Source: Epiperipatus broadwayi (taxonomy: Eukaryota; Onychophora; Udeonychophora; Euonychophora; Peripatidae). From it: 64,000 nt of DNA. The notes under the pieces are model-generated. The model worked only from the letters and a program-made list of their open reading frames with translations. It was not told the DNA's origin and did no database searches. The DNA is taken from contig JAQFVV010000071.1 in the NCBI GenBank assembly GCA_028023455.1, positions 6,032,650-6,096,649 on the forward strand, given 5' to 3'. Position 1 is the stretch's first letter. Every line of letters starts with the position of its first letter. Of the stretch, positions 44,361 to 57,831 are shown one piece after another. Made by a program: the position numbers and the translations under genes.

Positions 44361-45255
44361 CTCTTATATAAAATCCCTATTTTGTCTGTTGTCTGAATGT
44401 TTGTCTGTAATGCTGTTTAATTGGTTACTTTAACAAGTTACTGTTTTTAATTGGTTGATTTAACAAATTACAAAACAACAAATTTGGCAATGTCAGAAAG
44501 GAAAAAAACTTAATAAATAACTACATCTAACTAAACCATAATTTATTTATATTATGAGCATTTTATGCAAAGGAAATAACCCACTCTTTATATTTAATAA
44601 TATATATTTTTATTACTATTTTATGTGAAGGAAATAAGTCTGCCATTAATAAAAAATGATCGGAAAAAAATCAGTGCATGTGCTTTTAACTACAGTACAG
44701 AACTGAATATGTATAGTATTTAAATCATGAAGAAAATGTGATTAGAGGATATAAATTCATGTTTAAAATGTGATATTTAGTGAGGAAAAAAATAGATGCT
44801 ATAAACACCATATTTACATTTATATTTGGTTAGCATATAATAGTGGTCATGTAGTTTGATATTGCCTAGTTTACACTAATTATGCCATTAATAGTTTTCA
44901 GGAACTGTGTCAAATTCACATATCAAATATAACAGGTATATTTAAAATTTTAAATTTTAATTTAAAGGCTTAATTTGATTATGAGAATTTTATTCAAAGC
45001 AAAAAAAAAAATTGTTAAAGCAACATTAAAAAAAAACTATTACAAAAACAACGGCCTAAAAGGCCACCTAGGAAATAATGCTGCCATTAATAAACTATAA
45101 CACAAAAATGACAACCTTTCAGGCTGGGTACATTTATCACATTTATTTACATAATATTAAAATGTTTTTTTAATTTGCATTAAATCCTAAAAAAAACTAT
45201 TAAAACAACCAATTAAAAAAACCCACAGTCTTTATAGGTTGAATACATCAGGTAT
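44361..45255. repeat. Possible degraded Helitron-type debris
   Basis: TCTCTTATATAAAATCCCTA followed by TTTTGTCTGTTGTCTG and GTTTGTCTGT resembles the 5' end of many animal Helitrons. Downstream are three short hairpin-plus-tail motifs that resemble decayed Helitron 3' ends: GGCCTAAAAGGCCACCTAGG at 45,053, AACCTTTCAGGCTGGGTACA at 45,113 and a weaker one at 45,222. The phrase CTGCCATTAAT recurs near 44,309, 44,641 and 45,082. No Rep/helicase frame exists. Confidence 0.3.
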
Positions 45256-45449
45256 AAATATATATATATATGTGTGTGTGTGTTAGAATTTTGGTGTGTA
45301 TTTTAAGGATGTAGCATTAATAAAAAAAATTATTGATAGTTTTAATAATTGTTAATATATATATACAGAAAAAGTATTTTATTATATTTTGATGTAATTT
45401 TTTTTAATTTTTGTTTTTGTTGGGGAGTGAGTTGTAAGTTAAATTTGTT
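45256..45449. other. AT-rich spacer
   Basis: Short (TA)n and (TG)n near 45,260-45,283. Nothing else. Confidence 0.4.
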
Positions 45450-45540
45450 GTCAAGCATTGGTGGTCTGGTGGTTAGCATAGCTGCCTTCTAAGCAGTCAG
45501 CCCAGGTTCGCTTCTGGGTAATGCTTTGGCATATAAAAAA
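45450..45540 (+). repeat. Minimal tRNA-shaped element with inverted ends, copy 3
   Basis: TGGTCTGGTGGTTAGCATAG is a good A-box region, and GCTGC/GCAGT form an anticodon stem around a seven-base loop CTTCTAA. CCCAG/CTGGG form the T stem around GTTCGCTT. GCATT and AATGC close the acceptor stem, and GTCAAG/CTTTGGC extend it. An A-rich run follows. It is the best cloverleaf of the three copies, but the acceptor stem has mismatches. Confidence 0.75.
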
Positions 45541-45597
45541 AATTAAATTTGTTTATTTTGCTTGATTTTACTACTTTAAACAAATAATAGTAATAAC

Positions 45598-45730
45598 AAT
45601 CAAGTGATTTATTGCTGGTTGTTCAAAAGAAGTTTAGGGACAGAAAGTGATAAGATGGAACCATAATCCATGCCTCTTGGGTGCCAGAATCCATTATTCC
45701 ACCACTGTACTTAGCCACTACTTGTCATCT
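45598..45730 (-). repeat. tRNA-like SINE (family S), copy
   Basis: The minus strand reads AGTAGTGGCTAAGTACAGTG as an A-box region and GATTATGGTTCCATC as a B-box-like region. ACTTTCTGTCCCTAAACTTC and a CAGCAATAAATCAC tail follow. It shares this tail with the 24.8- and 40.6-kb copies. Confidence 0.55.
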
Positions 45731-48115
45731 TATTGTATCAATAAATTTTATTTTAAAGGTAGAACATATAAATGCTCATTTAAAGTTTAAGTTTGGCTTG
45801 AACTGAAGTTGTTAGTGTTTAAAAATATGAATATTTAGTTGGAATAGTGCAATAAGAGTAAAGATATCTTTAGGATGGATTGTCACTGAATAAAGACTTT
45901 AGCAAAAATTATTCTAAGAAAATGATTGATACTATCATCTGACACCTATTAATTATTCATGGGGAGGCCATGAATGGCTACTACTAATATGGATTGCAAT
46001 TGTGTTGCACAACTAAGCTACATACAATTCACACATGAGTTGTTATGGTCCACTATGAAAACATGTCTCATTTATAGTATCCACAAATGAACCAAATGAA
46101 GATATTTGTTTTGGAATAAGAATATTCTTTCTAAAAATAGATTATTTTCACTGTAAAATAGAGAAAACATAGCAAACATTGGGTGCTTTGCATCAATGAA
46201 TTTGATAATTATGTGCAAATGTAATAAGTTTTTATTTTATTCATATGAAGTTTCAAGTTTCTAAAATTAAATATGCATATATATGTATTAAGCTCTCAAT
46301 CCAAACATATGCAAACAAACTAAGTATCAGAGCACGATTAATCAAGCGTAAGTAATCTAAGGACCACAATAAAAAATATTTATTTAAGAACTGCATTTCA
46401 AATAATAAATACAAATGAACTGTAATTGAATAGACCTAATTGTGTGCACTTTTGCCAAGAACATATGTACGTATATTGGATCAAAAGGTTCAAGGTTACT
46501 TCTTTAAAACATTTTATAATTGAAAAATATGTGGTTATATAATGTTGTAAAAACACCAGATAAAGATTATCAACTAATGATAGAATTAAAATATATAATA
46601 AGCAGTCAATTCAAATTGTTATTTTATTTTTTTGTAATTGAAAAAATGAAAACCTCTAGGCAGGCAACGCAAACTCTCACCGTTTGCCACATATGGCCGA
46701 CAGCCCATGTTTTTGACATCTCTGCATTTGGGGACTGCCACCATGCATTAATAATTGTTCATTATCAGTAGAAATTCGCCATTACTTGGCATTTTCTGAA
46801 CACAAATAATTATAGCAACTCTATTTTAAAGTTACTTTAAACTTTATTGAGAGATATAATGTCTATTTTGGAGGAAATTCTCATGTATTTATATATCTCT
46901 ATACATACTGCAATGTTATTCAATATTTGTTGTTTGTTAAATATCATAGAAACAATCAATATGTGTAATGAATTGTAAAATTTGTTTCAAACTCATCAAT
47001 TTAAAACCAAAAGATTTCATAATTGTAAATGTCGATTCAAAAAAAAAAATTTTTTTTGGGGGGATAAATGTTTGATGATGTAAAGAAAGAGAGAGATGGA
47101 GATAAATAATGAAGCTATTTCAATTTACCAAATCCTGAAACTCAATCAAATGAGGCTTGCAAAATTTCATAGGCTAAAGGTTAAAATAAAATTAAGTCAT
47201 CTAATTAAGTACAACATTGCTCACTGATGATTTTTATTCACTCATTAAGACAAACATCCAGATTGTTTTTAAGAGCTACTGTTTTTCATTTCTGATTCTA
47301 TGATAGATATTTATCAAATATATAATAGCATCGATACCATCATTAATATTAAAATAAATCATACAGAGAATACGAATATCTTAATGAGATATTAATTATT
47401 GCAATATTGTGTATGTGCATGTATAAAATCATGACACAGACAGATGCATTATTTAATGAGAGTTTGTTGCAAAATATCCATTAACATGCTCCAATTTGTG
47501 CAGCTCATTTATATATAAACATTTATGAATAATGTAACCTAACTTTACATTTCATTATAACAGTAATTCCATTAGTAAACTCATTGCTAAATATTTTGAT
47601 ATTTACTACATTATATATAAGTGAGAGTAAAACAGACTAAATATTCCACAGCAGGGCAAAGACTCAGAACAATAAAAAAAAATATTGCTTATCAGAGTTA
47701 CCGATTATTGGATGGTGAGGATCTGGGCAGTTTTTATTCTTTCTTTTATTCTCCAGCTAATTAATAATAGCTAAATACTCATTATGTAGAATGAGTGCAG
47801 TGCTTTATAACTCTGTAAAACCACATTGAGTCTTAATAACCATTCAACTATGATTGGTAGCAACCAATTCAGCAGAATTCTTAAAATTATTTTTACTGTA
47901 GCAGATAATAATGTTCCTTAGCAATTACTGACCAGCCATCTTTATAAGAACTGAGATTGTAAATGTAACTGATCATTTTACATTTTCCGAGCTTACATTG
48001 ATATACATAAAGTATTTGTAGATTTATCATTTTCAATATTTATATATACTTTTATGTTATGGTTATAGTTATTCAAACTTCATATATTTTTAATGGATGT
48101 TTTTAGATAGAAATG
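45731..48115. other. AT-rich spacer
   Basis: About 2.4 kb without a supported gene. The frame at 46,520-46,771 covers a slightly GC-richer patch (46,650-46,750) but shows no known motif. Confidence 0.4.
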
Positions 48116-48282
48116 TTTAATGTGTGGAGTTATCCATTTATAATTCCTTAAATAGAAAGCATTTCACCGAGAACAATAACCAGTGGAAGCTAACTGCTAG
48201 GTCTGGGGCAGTTGGCTTTCATTAGCTACTGTTGAATGTTTTTTAATTAAGTAATTATAAGTGGATAATTCCACACATTAAA
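48116..48282. mobile_element. 167-bp MITE (family G)
   Basis: Terminal inverted repeats of about 34 bp: TTTAATGTGTGGAGTTATCC at the left and GGATAATTCCACACATTAAA at the right, continuing through TTATAATT. Single copy in the window. Confidence 0.82.
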
Positions 48283-48715
48283 TATATGTATATTAATACT
48301 AAATATGTCCAGCCTAAAGTGTACACATGTAAATTAAACTGAAGCAGACAACTTCCAATAACTAAGAATGATTGTGCTCGTGAATCATCAAACATAAAGA
48401 AATAAATGGTGATCCATTTTTAACTTCAACTTTGATGTTATTTAACAAAACATTTTTTGATGATACTGGAAATAAAGCTTTCAATTTTTTAATGGCCATA
48501 TTTTACATACAATGTATATCACACTGATATCATAATTAACTATTACAAAATGAAGAGATAACTCTCATTTTAAAGACCTTATGATATCAACATAAAAATT
48601 TGTCTTGTTAAACATATTAAATATTAATTATGCCTAGCCTAAAACCTACAAAAGCTAAGAATAATTTTAATAAATGTAAAGAAGTAAAGGGTGATTATTG
48701 TCAACTTTATTACAA
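48283..48715. other. AT-rich spacer
   Basis: Nothing recognised. Confidence 0.4.
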
Positions 48716-48895
48716 ATAAGTCAAGTCATATGTTACATGACCCAATTTAACAAGCTTGTATTACAAATATTATATAAAGAGCTCACAAATTAGCTCTTCA
48801 CAAGCTTTGCAGAATATCCCCAACCCCAGACAAGTCTCTGCCACTGGCTTCCCCAGTGAGTGATAGGATATTCAAGCATTAGATTTATGTTGTTT
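48716..48895 (+). repeat. FB1-family fragment (left arm only)
   Basis: Matches 64-240: AAGTCATATGTTACATGACC, CACAAGCTTTGCAGAATA, CCCCAACCCCAGACAAG and CCAGTGAGTGATAGGATATT. The opposite arm is absent, so it is truncated or a one-armed copy. Confidence 0.7.
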
Positions 48896-51374
48896 AAGCA
48901 AACATTTACAACTGTTGCTGCAAGAGCGTTGTCATTCTAAGCTGTTGGAGGTTACCTGTTTCCATTTTATTTACATATATACTTTAGCCTAAACATATTC
49001 TGCATTTAATATATTTATATTTACAAGACAAAGTTTATGTCAACATTATAAGGTCTTTAAAGGTGAGAGTAGTTTTTCACTTTATAATTCTTAACTATGA
49101 TTTTAGAGTGATATTTCACCCTATTTAAAATATAGATATTAAATAAACTGAATATTTTATTCCAAGCATTGTCAAAAAATGTTTGCTTAAATAATGTGAA
49201 AGTTGAAGTTAAGAGTGGCATTTTTTTTACTTCTTTGCAGTTGCTGATGTATGAGTGTGACAGTTCTTAGCCATCAGAGTTGGTTTGCTTTCATCTAATT
49301 TATATACTACAGACAAAAAAGGTATACTTAAGAATAAAAATGGCACAGCATTTGCTTATGGATATAAAGGAAATCAAAGACTTGTTTTATAAATGTGCAA
49401 AGTCATAAAAAATAACATAGATATATGTTTGATTCATATATGATTGATCTAGTTTGCATAAAAAATAATAGAAAAAGAACAATTAAAGAAATATGATTTA
49501 TTGCACAAAGAGTACATAATAAATCACACAGTCAATAAAATTCAAATAAGTAAATAATGGACTTTTAAATGGTATTTAACATTGAATTATTACAATTTTA
49601 ATATCCATAAAAAGAACACTGCAGCCTTGAAAGTATCCTACATTTTTAATATCAATGTTAAATTATAATTTATTCTGTTATAATGTAATTTATATTACAT
49701 ATAATATTAGTATTGGTTCTATGCATAATGTGACAAGGCACACAATGTAGTATATATATATATATAGTAACGGAATGCGTATATGCCGTTACATTTTTTT
49801 CAAATTGAAAATATATATAAAATCACCCTCGAGTAGAAATATATGTATATAAAAAAAGGGGAATTTAATAATTTGATTTGAATTAATATATATAATGCAC
49901 AGATGGCAAACTAATTATATAATTTAAAGTTAAAATCTAAAAACAAGATTCTTTTTAATATAAAAGAATTTTTTTTAAAAATGCTGTTAATTAGTTATTT
50001 TTATTCTTAGAATGAAAATGATTTTCTATTTTAACGTAATTGCAAATAGGCCCTTGGGCATATAGTCAGATAAAAGATAAATTTAAAAAAATATTACCGA
50101 TTGGATTTCAGAGAGATAAAAAAAGAGAGATTTTTGGGATTGCTCTTGCAGATTGTGGAATATTAAGTACTGTATATTGAGAAGTGTATTGCGGATCTTC
50201 AAAATGTAGGGGTCAGCAATAATTTACATTTCCCATATTTGCAGCAGCTGAAGTGGTCTCCAGAATAGGATGGTTCCCAGAAAATAGCCAGCAATGGACT
50301 TCTCTCCATCTAGAAGAATAGGAAATGGAAAGAACTTTGAATTCTACCATGCAACAAGGATTACAAGAATGCACTTTACCTATAGCATTGGAAAGTATAA
50401 ACTTTTTTTTTAAATGAAGTATGAACATTAATCATATAATGCGAACTTTTCCCAGTATTTTAAGTGGCACTTAACTTTTAAAAGAAATCTCTTATCTGAC
50501 TAAATTTTAAATTATTTATCTATTTTCTTTTTTTTTTGAATATACTTAATATCATTTCCATTCTCATAATTTCTTTTAAATTAATTATTTAAAGTGAGTG
50601 TGAATGGCTGCATAGATTCGTAAGATTGTTAGTTTAAAGTGTGTTAATTTTGGGCTAATTGTTTCGTAGTTGCATCGGTGCTAGTGGATAGATGTACGGA
50701 TGTTTTATATCAATGTAACTTGAGTAGGTGCATTGGATACTCATTTCCTTGTACTGCACTAGCATACAGGGCATAGTACTCACCTGAACATATGACCCAA
50801 AAGAGTAGTCATCACGTTTCCCATGGTCATAGATGTATTTCCTATGCCATTGATTTTTTTTGCTCTGACTGGGACAGTAAGATGGCAAAGACCACTATCA
50901 CCATTTACAGAGCTTCTCGTATAATTTCGTTCTTGTATTATGGGGAAGATGCTCATTCCTTCTGATCATGATTTGTTATTTTTCTAATGATATCATGCTA
51001 CAGATGTAAAATTCCTGTTAGCATGATTGTGTTATGCTAATAATCTCATTTTGCATTGGTCACATCGGTATATCAGTAAGCTAGCATTGATTTAGATGTG
51101 AGATTTTTGACCTAAGATTAAAAGGGATTGGGTTCGTTATTGCATAATCTATGTAGCATGTTCACACTTAATAAAATATTAAAATTGTATTTAAATGTAT
51201 TAAACGCTCCCATCTGTGCATATAATCCAAATCAAATATATTTAGTTGATTTAATTTTCAAAATCTTTTTAATGTGTGTGTGCATTATAATAAAATGTTT
51301 GTTGAATTAATTTTGGCAGTAACTTATTTTATTAATATCTAAAAGTAAGCATTAGTAATTTGAATATACAGTAT
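48896..51374. other. AT-rich spacer
   Basis: No supported gene. Short (TA)n near 49,752 is followed by a small hairpin, GTAACGG...CCGTTAC (49,767-49,792). Short frames at 50,213-50,428 and 50,655-50,888 have no recognisable family. Confidence 0.4.
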
Positions 51375-51538
51375 GATATTTTAAGCCCAGATTCTCCCTG
51401 AGCTAGTGACTGGTGCTTTCGGTTCGATAAAAAGGTAACCCCTCCCATGCATATCTGCCTACTGTATAAATTTTCCAGGTTCAAATGTCCTGGTGGTGCC
51501 CTGGTATGACAGATTAGATTGGGGAGGTTTGTCAACCG

Positions 51539-51540
<2 letters not shown>
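51375..51540. other. GC-balanced segment next to (TA)n
   Basis: Higher-complexity stretch with CCAGGTTCAAATGTCC, reminiscent of a B box, running directly into the (TA)n tract. It could be a retroposed repeat ending in the microsatellite. Not identified. Confidence 0.25.

Positions 51541-51604
<64 letters not shown>
51541..51604. repeat. (TA)n microsatellite
   Basis: About 32 TA units. Confidence 0.95.
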
Positions 51605-51607
<3 letters not shown>

Positions 51608-51711
51608 CTTACAATAAAAAGTAGGAATGAATGCAGAGAAAACTAACTATATAATCATAAAACCTGAATATCAAAAACAATTTTTGATTGAGTAATAATG
51701 TTAATCGATAT

Positions 51712-51836
51712 TAAAACAGGCAAAAACTCTCCATACAGTAGTGCCACTCAGTGCAAACCAGAGTAATGGAGAGCTTTGCCTGTTTTAATAACAGTTATGA
51801 GCCAGCATAAGAAATGGTGATCATGTAATGTTAATT
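51712..51836 (-). repeat. Family B repeat, internally deleted copy
   Basis: Keeps the hairpin block CTCTCCATACAGTAGTGCCA...CAGTGCAAACC. The inverse GGAGAGCTTTGCCTGTTTTA and the family terminus AAGAAATGGTGATCATGTAA are also present. The tRNA-like middle is missing. Confidence 0.7.
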
Positions 51837-52145
51837 GATATTTTTGGAAATACTGCATATTATTTAAAATCAAATATAATCTCTTATAAGACTTTTGATT
51901 TTTCTCATTTTGATAAAAGTGTAAAATATTTCAATGGAACTAAAAAAGGAAAATAATTTTGAAAAAAAACAGAATGTTTTTATCCACATTAATTCCACAA
52001 TTTATTTTGATTATAAGATTAAGAAAAATAATTAATTAATTTTAATGAATGTAAATTTAAAAAAACAGGGCAATGTAATTTAATAAAGATCCCCTTATAT
52101 GTAAAAACTGGAAATGAATAAAAATCCCTATGCTGCTCTTCCTCA
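51837..52145. other. AT-rich spacer
   Basis: Nothing recognised. Confidence 0.4.
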
Positions 52146-52365
<220 letters not shown>

Positions 52366-54270
52366 TTGATTATATAGCTGTTGTATAAAAATATTATTAC
52401 TTTCTGATTATTACTTTATATGTAAATAAATAGTGGGTATAAATGAATTGAATATTATTTTAGAGTATTAGACTATGTTATAAATTGTAGAAAGTGACTT
52501 GTTGCTGGTCTCCATATTGGTTGAGTTTAAATTCCTAAATGAATTTGAGATGCCTTTCTGGTAATTTAGAGTCTAATATGTAGAGATTAGATCACTTGCA
52601 GCTAAAAATGTTTGGAAAAAGCTGAACAAATTGACTTAACACCTATGATGACTTTACTATCTCAGATATGACAATGAAATGCCAGAAGTCTTGAGACTCA
52701 AATGCTACATTTTATATGTTATTTTATATATATATTCTACCCAAATAAAAGAGCTCTCAGAGATATAAACTTTCCATCATCCTGATGATGATGAAATCCT
52801 TTGGCTAAGCTCAGTGAGTTACTTGAGATAATAAGATTTACTACAGAGACATGCATTAAAATATAAGGAGATTAAAATAATGACTAATGCATATTATTAT
52901 AACATAAACAAATAAATTAAGAAGCGGAGAAACCTCATTTATTTTTATACACTTCTATTAAAATTAATCAACCTTCCCATATTAAAATGCATCTCCCAAG
53001 TAGCATAGGTAGGTTACATGTCATATAAAATATCATAATGAATTTCTTCTGTTATACTTTCTTAAAATATCTTGAAAAATCAATGTTAATCACCAATTCA
53101 TCTTATTGCCATGATCTGATCCGAAATACTCTTATAGAGTAAAACTAATGTACTTTTCTTATGGTGCAAAGAACTATAATTGGTTTATTAATGCCACATT
53201 ATTGATTTTTTTGTAAACAAAAAAATAACTTGAATAATCATAAAATAATAAGTAATGATCTCATGGTTTTTTCTTTAATAATTTTAAGTATTAATTATTA
53301 TATTGTTTCTGAATAAATGAATGACATCTTAAAGGAGACATACACTTCTCTTATAAGCTAATGTATTCCAATATATTATAACAACAACAACCATTAATTA
53401 AAGAAATGTTTAATTTAACTACTAATTCCATAGCAAAAAAAAATATATAAATTTGGAAAGTCAGTCTTTCACCAGGATGCCATTTGGATATCTAGAAAGA
53501 AAGAATACCTTTTGTAAGATTCTAATACTCATCAACAACATAATTTAAAAACAATTTATGAAATAATATAATTTTAATCTGTAAAATAATTAAATAATAT
53601 GCAGTCTTAAATGAACAATTATTTCAAAATACAATCAAATAAATATTTGATTTTTTCAAATGCAACTCCAACCTTTGTAATTGTTATACAACTTTGCAAA
53701 TTTAAGTTTGGATCTGTCTCTTATTTGAACTGATTATCTGATTTAAACCAATACTTCAGGACTCAGGAAATTACATATAATAACAAAGACTAAATTATGA
53801 TAATAATAAATGGTCAGTCTTATACTTAGAGTAGTGTGGCCACTCGATGGCACTGTTGTTTGTAAAAGCACAGAAATATGTCATTTATGCAACCCAACTT
53901 ACAGCCTCTAGAACAGTTCTGTTCATATTAGCCATTATCAGGCATAAATGCCACACACTGTGCTTCACATCACTATGGAAGTAGCACTCACTTCATAGAG
54001 TGTTACTGTTGGATGTGAGGGTATATGGAATTCAACAGGCCATAAGTGTTTTTATGTGCATTCAAATTAAAGATCTTATGCCTTACCTGATGTACTATTA
54101 CATAGTAATAATTGTAAGTCCATTGCCACATTTCCCTATACTTTTGTAAGATGAAAAAAATTTCAAAAGGGTAGGTGATTGAAGCATTTCACATAAGTCA
54201 TGTGAAAAATCGCATTTGCAAGAGAACAGGTACAAGAGCTGCCATTGTTTTTTAAAGCATAATTGAACAT
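52366..54270. other. AT-rich spacer
   Basis: No gene. CCATCATCCTGATGATGATG at 52,777 lies in a small inverted motif that could be a retroelement 3' UTR scrap. Confidence 0.35.
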
Positions 54271-54271
54271 G

Positions 54272-54450
54272 TGTTGGCCGATCCTTCAAATCATCAAAAT
54301 CATCAGAGTACCCCTGCCACACATTCCAGTGCTACATTCTGACAGCCTTCTTTGCCCAGATTAGTGCATGTATTGGATAATCCTTTGGATCATCAAAGCC
54401 ATTGGATCCCCCCTTCTGTACATTCCAGTGCTACATGCTGACAGTTTTAT
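54272..54450. repeat. 98-bp tandem duplication
   Basis: ATTCCAGTGCTACATTCTGA (54,323) recurs with a few changes 98 bp downstream, along with the preceding ATCCTTCAAATCATCAAA/ATCCTTTGGATCATCAAA block. Two units, about 80-85% identical by eye. Short frames on both strands have no family match. Confidence 0.7.
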
Positions 54451-56195
54451 TTGTTCAGAAATTTTTTTACGTTACTCTGAAAAATTCATGGAGAGCCAGG
54501 CAAAAATTTATCAGCCCGTTAACCTTACATTTTATTATTTTCACAAACAATAGCACCATCAAGCAGCCACATTACACCGTGTATAAGACAACCTAATAAA
54601 CACATTTATTAACAGTTAACATCTCGTCTACATTATACAAAATTTAATAACAATTAATTTTTATTCTACAATACACTCAATTCAAAGCAAGAATAATCTA
54701 CTATTTTGTTAGCTAATTTTAAAACATATTTGTTATGCTATGCTATTTCTATAAAAGAATTATTTACTAAAAGCTTTTAAGCTATAATTGATAGCAATAT
54801 TTAAGATATACCTTCATATCCAGTTGGCTACTATTGAATAGCATCTTAACTAATAATATTCCAGTTATAGCATTAAAATAAAACAAAATTAGAAAAGCTT
54901 AATTCTTAATTGATAGGTGGCTTAACCTTTATCAGCAAATTGTTATGATAATATTAATTATTATACAAGCTATAAATAAGAAAATTACTGTCTGGCATTT
55001 ATTAACTTAACAATAAAGAAAAATGAAAAAATTTTTCAGAAGCCATGCATCCAACATAATACATTTTGCCCATGTCCACATAATAAATTATTTACCCTTA
55101 ATTGTCTAACCAATCCATCAGTGAACTATTTCTGGATAGTGATAATGATAGTATTACATATGTGCATATTTTATTATGCTATTCATTCATATAAACATTA
55201 AATTATTAAAATATTTGTTGATTTATTTGTAAATTGCTGACAAGACACAACAGTACATACATACATTATTTCACTTTGCTAAACACTAGGAGTTATAAAA
55301 TGACCCTGAAGCAACTATATACTTCAAAATTCTACCTTATCAGTTGCCATGACAATTTTAACACATCCATTAACTTCACACAACATGGTGGACTATAAAT
55401 AAATATCTTCATGAGAGGTAAAGACTCCTCAGAGCAACAACTACAAAACTGGAAAGAAACAATGGCATATTCCAATATCTTTATCCCAGGTAAATAGATG
55501 TGTGGACAAGGTGCCAACACTTAGAAAAATGGAATATAAACCACCAGAAAATCCTCCCCTGGGGATCAAGCTATACTAGTTAAGCATGGAAAAACAATCA
55601 ATGAAATATAATCCTCTTATGAGAAATAAATATTAAACATTGGGGTGAGCATGTTCAAATCCCAAACTACAATATAAGTAATACATAACATTAATAACAC
55701 CACATGCATCCCAAAATTATTTTAAAAGGGACTAACATATATTCTTAGCACAACCATGGCAAGATAAAAAAAACTGAAAAACTTTAAAAATAAATTTTTA
55801 ATTTCTGAAATACATGCATTAAATAATGCATGAAACCAACAACTGCAAGTCAAATGACTATAAAAATACTTTAAGCATCATAATAATATTCCACAAATAA
55901 TAAGAAACAGCTATATCTAATTAAAACAGCATAAATATTAAAACTAAAGTGGACATAAATAGCAAATGCAGGGATTACTAAATGTAATAAAATAAATACC
56001 TTGTTTTATTAATAACTTCATAATAAAATTATAATGCTATAATTGTTGAAAAATCTTATGAGCTTCTGATAAATTAAATATTGGCTGATTACCCATAAAG
56101 AAATAAAGCATTAATGAATACTACTCATAAATAGAAAGATATGTGTCTGTACCTGAATACGTATATCGTATAATTTTCTTTAAATCGGTAATAAT
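54451..56195. other. AT-rich spacer
   Basis: No gene supported. GTTCAAATCCC at 55,652-55,662 matches a B box, but a matching A box was not convincing. Confidence 0.35.
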
Positions 56196-56203
56196 AAAAA
56201 ATG
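56196..56203. repeat. 8-bp target-site duplication of the giant palindrome, left
   Basis: AAAAAATG, identical to 60,913-60,920. Confidence 0.75.
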
Positions 56204-56311
56204 GGTCCTGGTTTGCAGACCGTACTGCCGCCGTCAGAGGGCGCGGCGACATCATCAACAACCGGCCTGAAAATGGCAAGTGATAAATTTTTTTACAAAA
56301 CGCCTCAAAAT

Positions 56312-56818
56312 TGACAAATAAAAATGCCTAAGGCAATATATGTACAGCAAATAAAGCGAAAACTACAAATTAAAAAAAAAATAAAGAAAATGCTAAAAAA
56401 TTCAAATAATAAAAACAAAAAATCATGAAAATTCCATTACGAGCTATACCCCCCCCAAAATCAAAAAAACATCTCAAAATCGACAAATAAAAATGCCTAA
56501 GGAAATATATGTACAGCAAATAAATCGAAAACTACAAATTAAAAAAAAATGCAAGAAAATGCTAAAAACTTCAAATAATAAAAACAAAAAATCATGAAAA
56601 TTCCATTACGAGCTATACCCCCCCAAAATCAAAATGTCTTCCCTTAAATCGACAAATAAAAATGCCTCAGACAATATATGTACAGCAAATAAATCGAAAA
56701 CAACAAATTATAAAAAAAATGCAAGAAAATGCTAAAAAATTCAAATAATAAAAGCAAAAAACCATGAAGATTCTATCAAGAGATATACCTCCCTCTACAA
56801 TCTGACAATTCACAAAAC
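56312..56818. repeat. Three 169-bp tandem units in the left arm
   Basis: Units begin at 56,312, 56,481 and 56,650 with (C/T)GACAAATAAAAATGCCT and contain ATATATGTACAGCAAATAAA and CCATTACGAGCTATACCCCC. The third unit has diverged. Confidence 0.88.
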
Positions 56819-57686
56819 ATGGTGGCCAAAAAAAGTGGGAAAATACGAAAAAAATCAAATCATTTACCTTCAACATAAATATGCATCTAAGTTCATATTA
56901 AAAAGCAATTCCCCCAACTGGTCAAAACGTAACACAGATTAATACATAGTAACTAATAAAAAATAAGCAGAAAATGCTATAAAATGCAAACTATAAAAAA
57001 TAGGATCAACAGTCATCCCCCCCTACAATCTGGACATTCAGAAGGAAGCATGGTGGCCAAAAATAGTGGGGATCAAATTATTTACCTTAAACATAAATAT
57101 GCATCTAAATTGATATTGAAAAGCAATTAATTGTTCTCTGGCTTTCAAATTACTGCATATATAAATGGAGCAGTAATATTTAAATAATCAAAAAGCAATC
57201 ATTACCGACCCCTCCCCAATAATCAAAACGTAATAAATGGTATCAATATTTTAAGATTATTTAAGTAACAGACCTAATAAGAATTCATATCATAGATTAA
57301 TATGTAGTAAGTAATTAAATAGAATTATAGTAAGTTTAAAAGAGAAGATGGAAAAATTACCTTGTTGCATTTTTTTTTGTTCAAGAAATTGTTTTTCACT
57401 ATAGATTAAATCACAGATTGTAGTTTCAAAATGACTATCCCCTTCCCCCATTTAGTGACTTTTCTAAAACTAAGAACTCATAACACAGATTAATACGTAC
57501 TAAGTGATTAAATATGGCAACAACGGACTAACTTTTATAAAATGTACTAAATCTTATGAATATTTAAAAAATCAAACACTATTTGCACATGTGCTGTGCA
57601 TTATTTAAGTAGTAGATATAACTCCTCAACACAGATTAATACAGTACATAGTAAGAAAGTTTAAAAAAGAAAGTGGGAAAAATTAC

Positions 57687-57831
57687 CTTGTTCCAAATTC
57701 GGTTCAGAGCCATTTGCACAATGATGACTCGATCATGATGTTCTGCAAAATGTAGCTTTGCTGGTAAATTTCTTAACACTTTTAGCAATGATGATTTCAG
57801 CAGATTAAAAAAATTATTTAACAGAAGGTAT
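57687..57831 (-). other. Exon-like open stretch, left arm
   Basis: Mirror of 59,281-59,425 with the same length and reading frame. At least one substitution changes a Gln codon (CAA) to Arg (CGA) near the 3' end. It is bounded on the minus strand by ...TTGTAG before and GTAATT after. Confidence 0.45.

Noticed and set aside
45450-45540. Functional tRNA gene
   Set aside because: Mismatches in the acceptor stem, an eight-base T loop, and dispersed diverged copies point to a tRNA-derived repeat.
55640-55670. tRNA-like B box GTTCAAATCCC
   Set aside because: No credible A box or cloverleaf at the proper distance.
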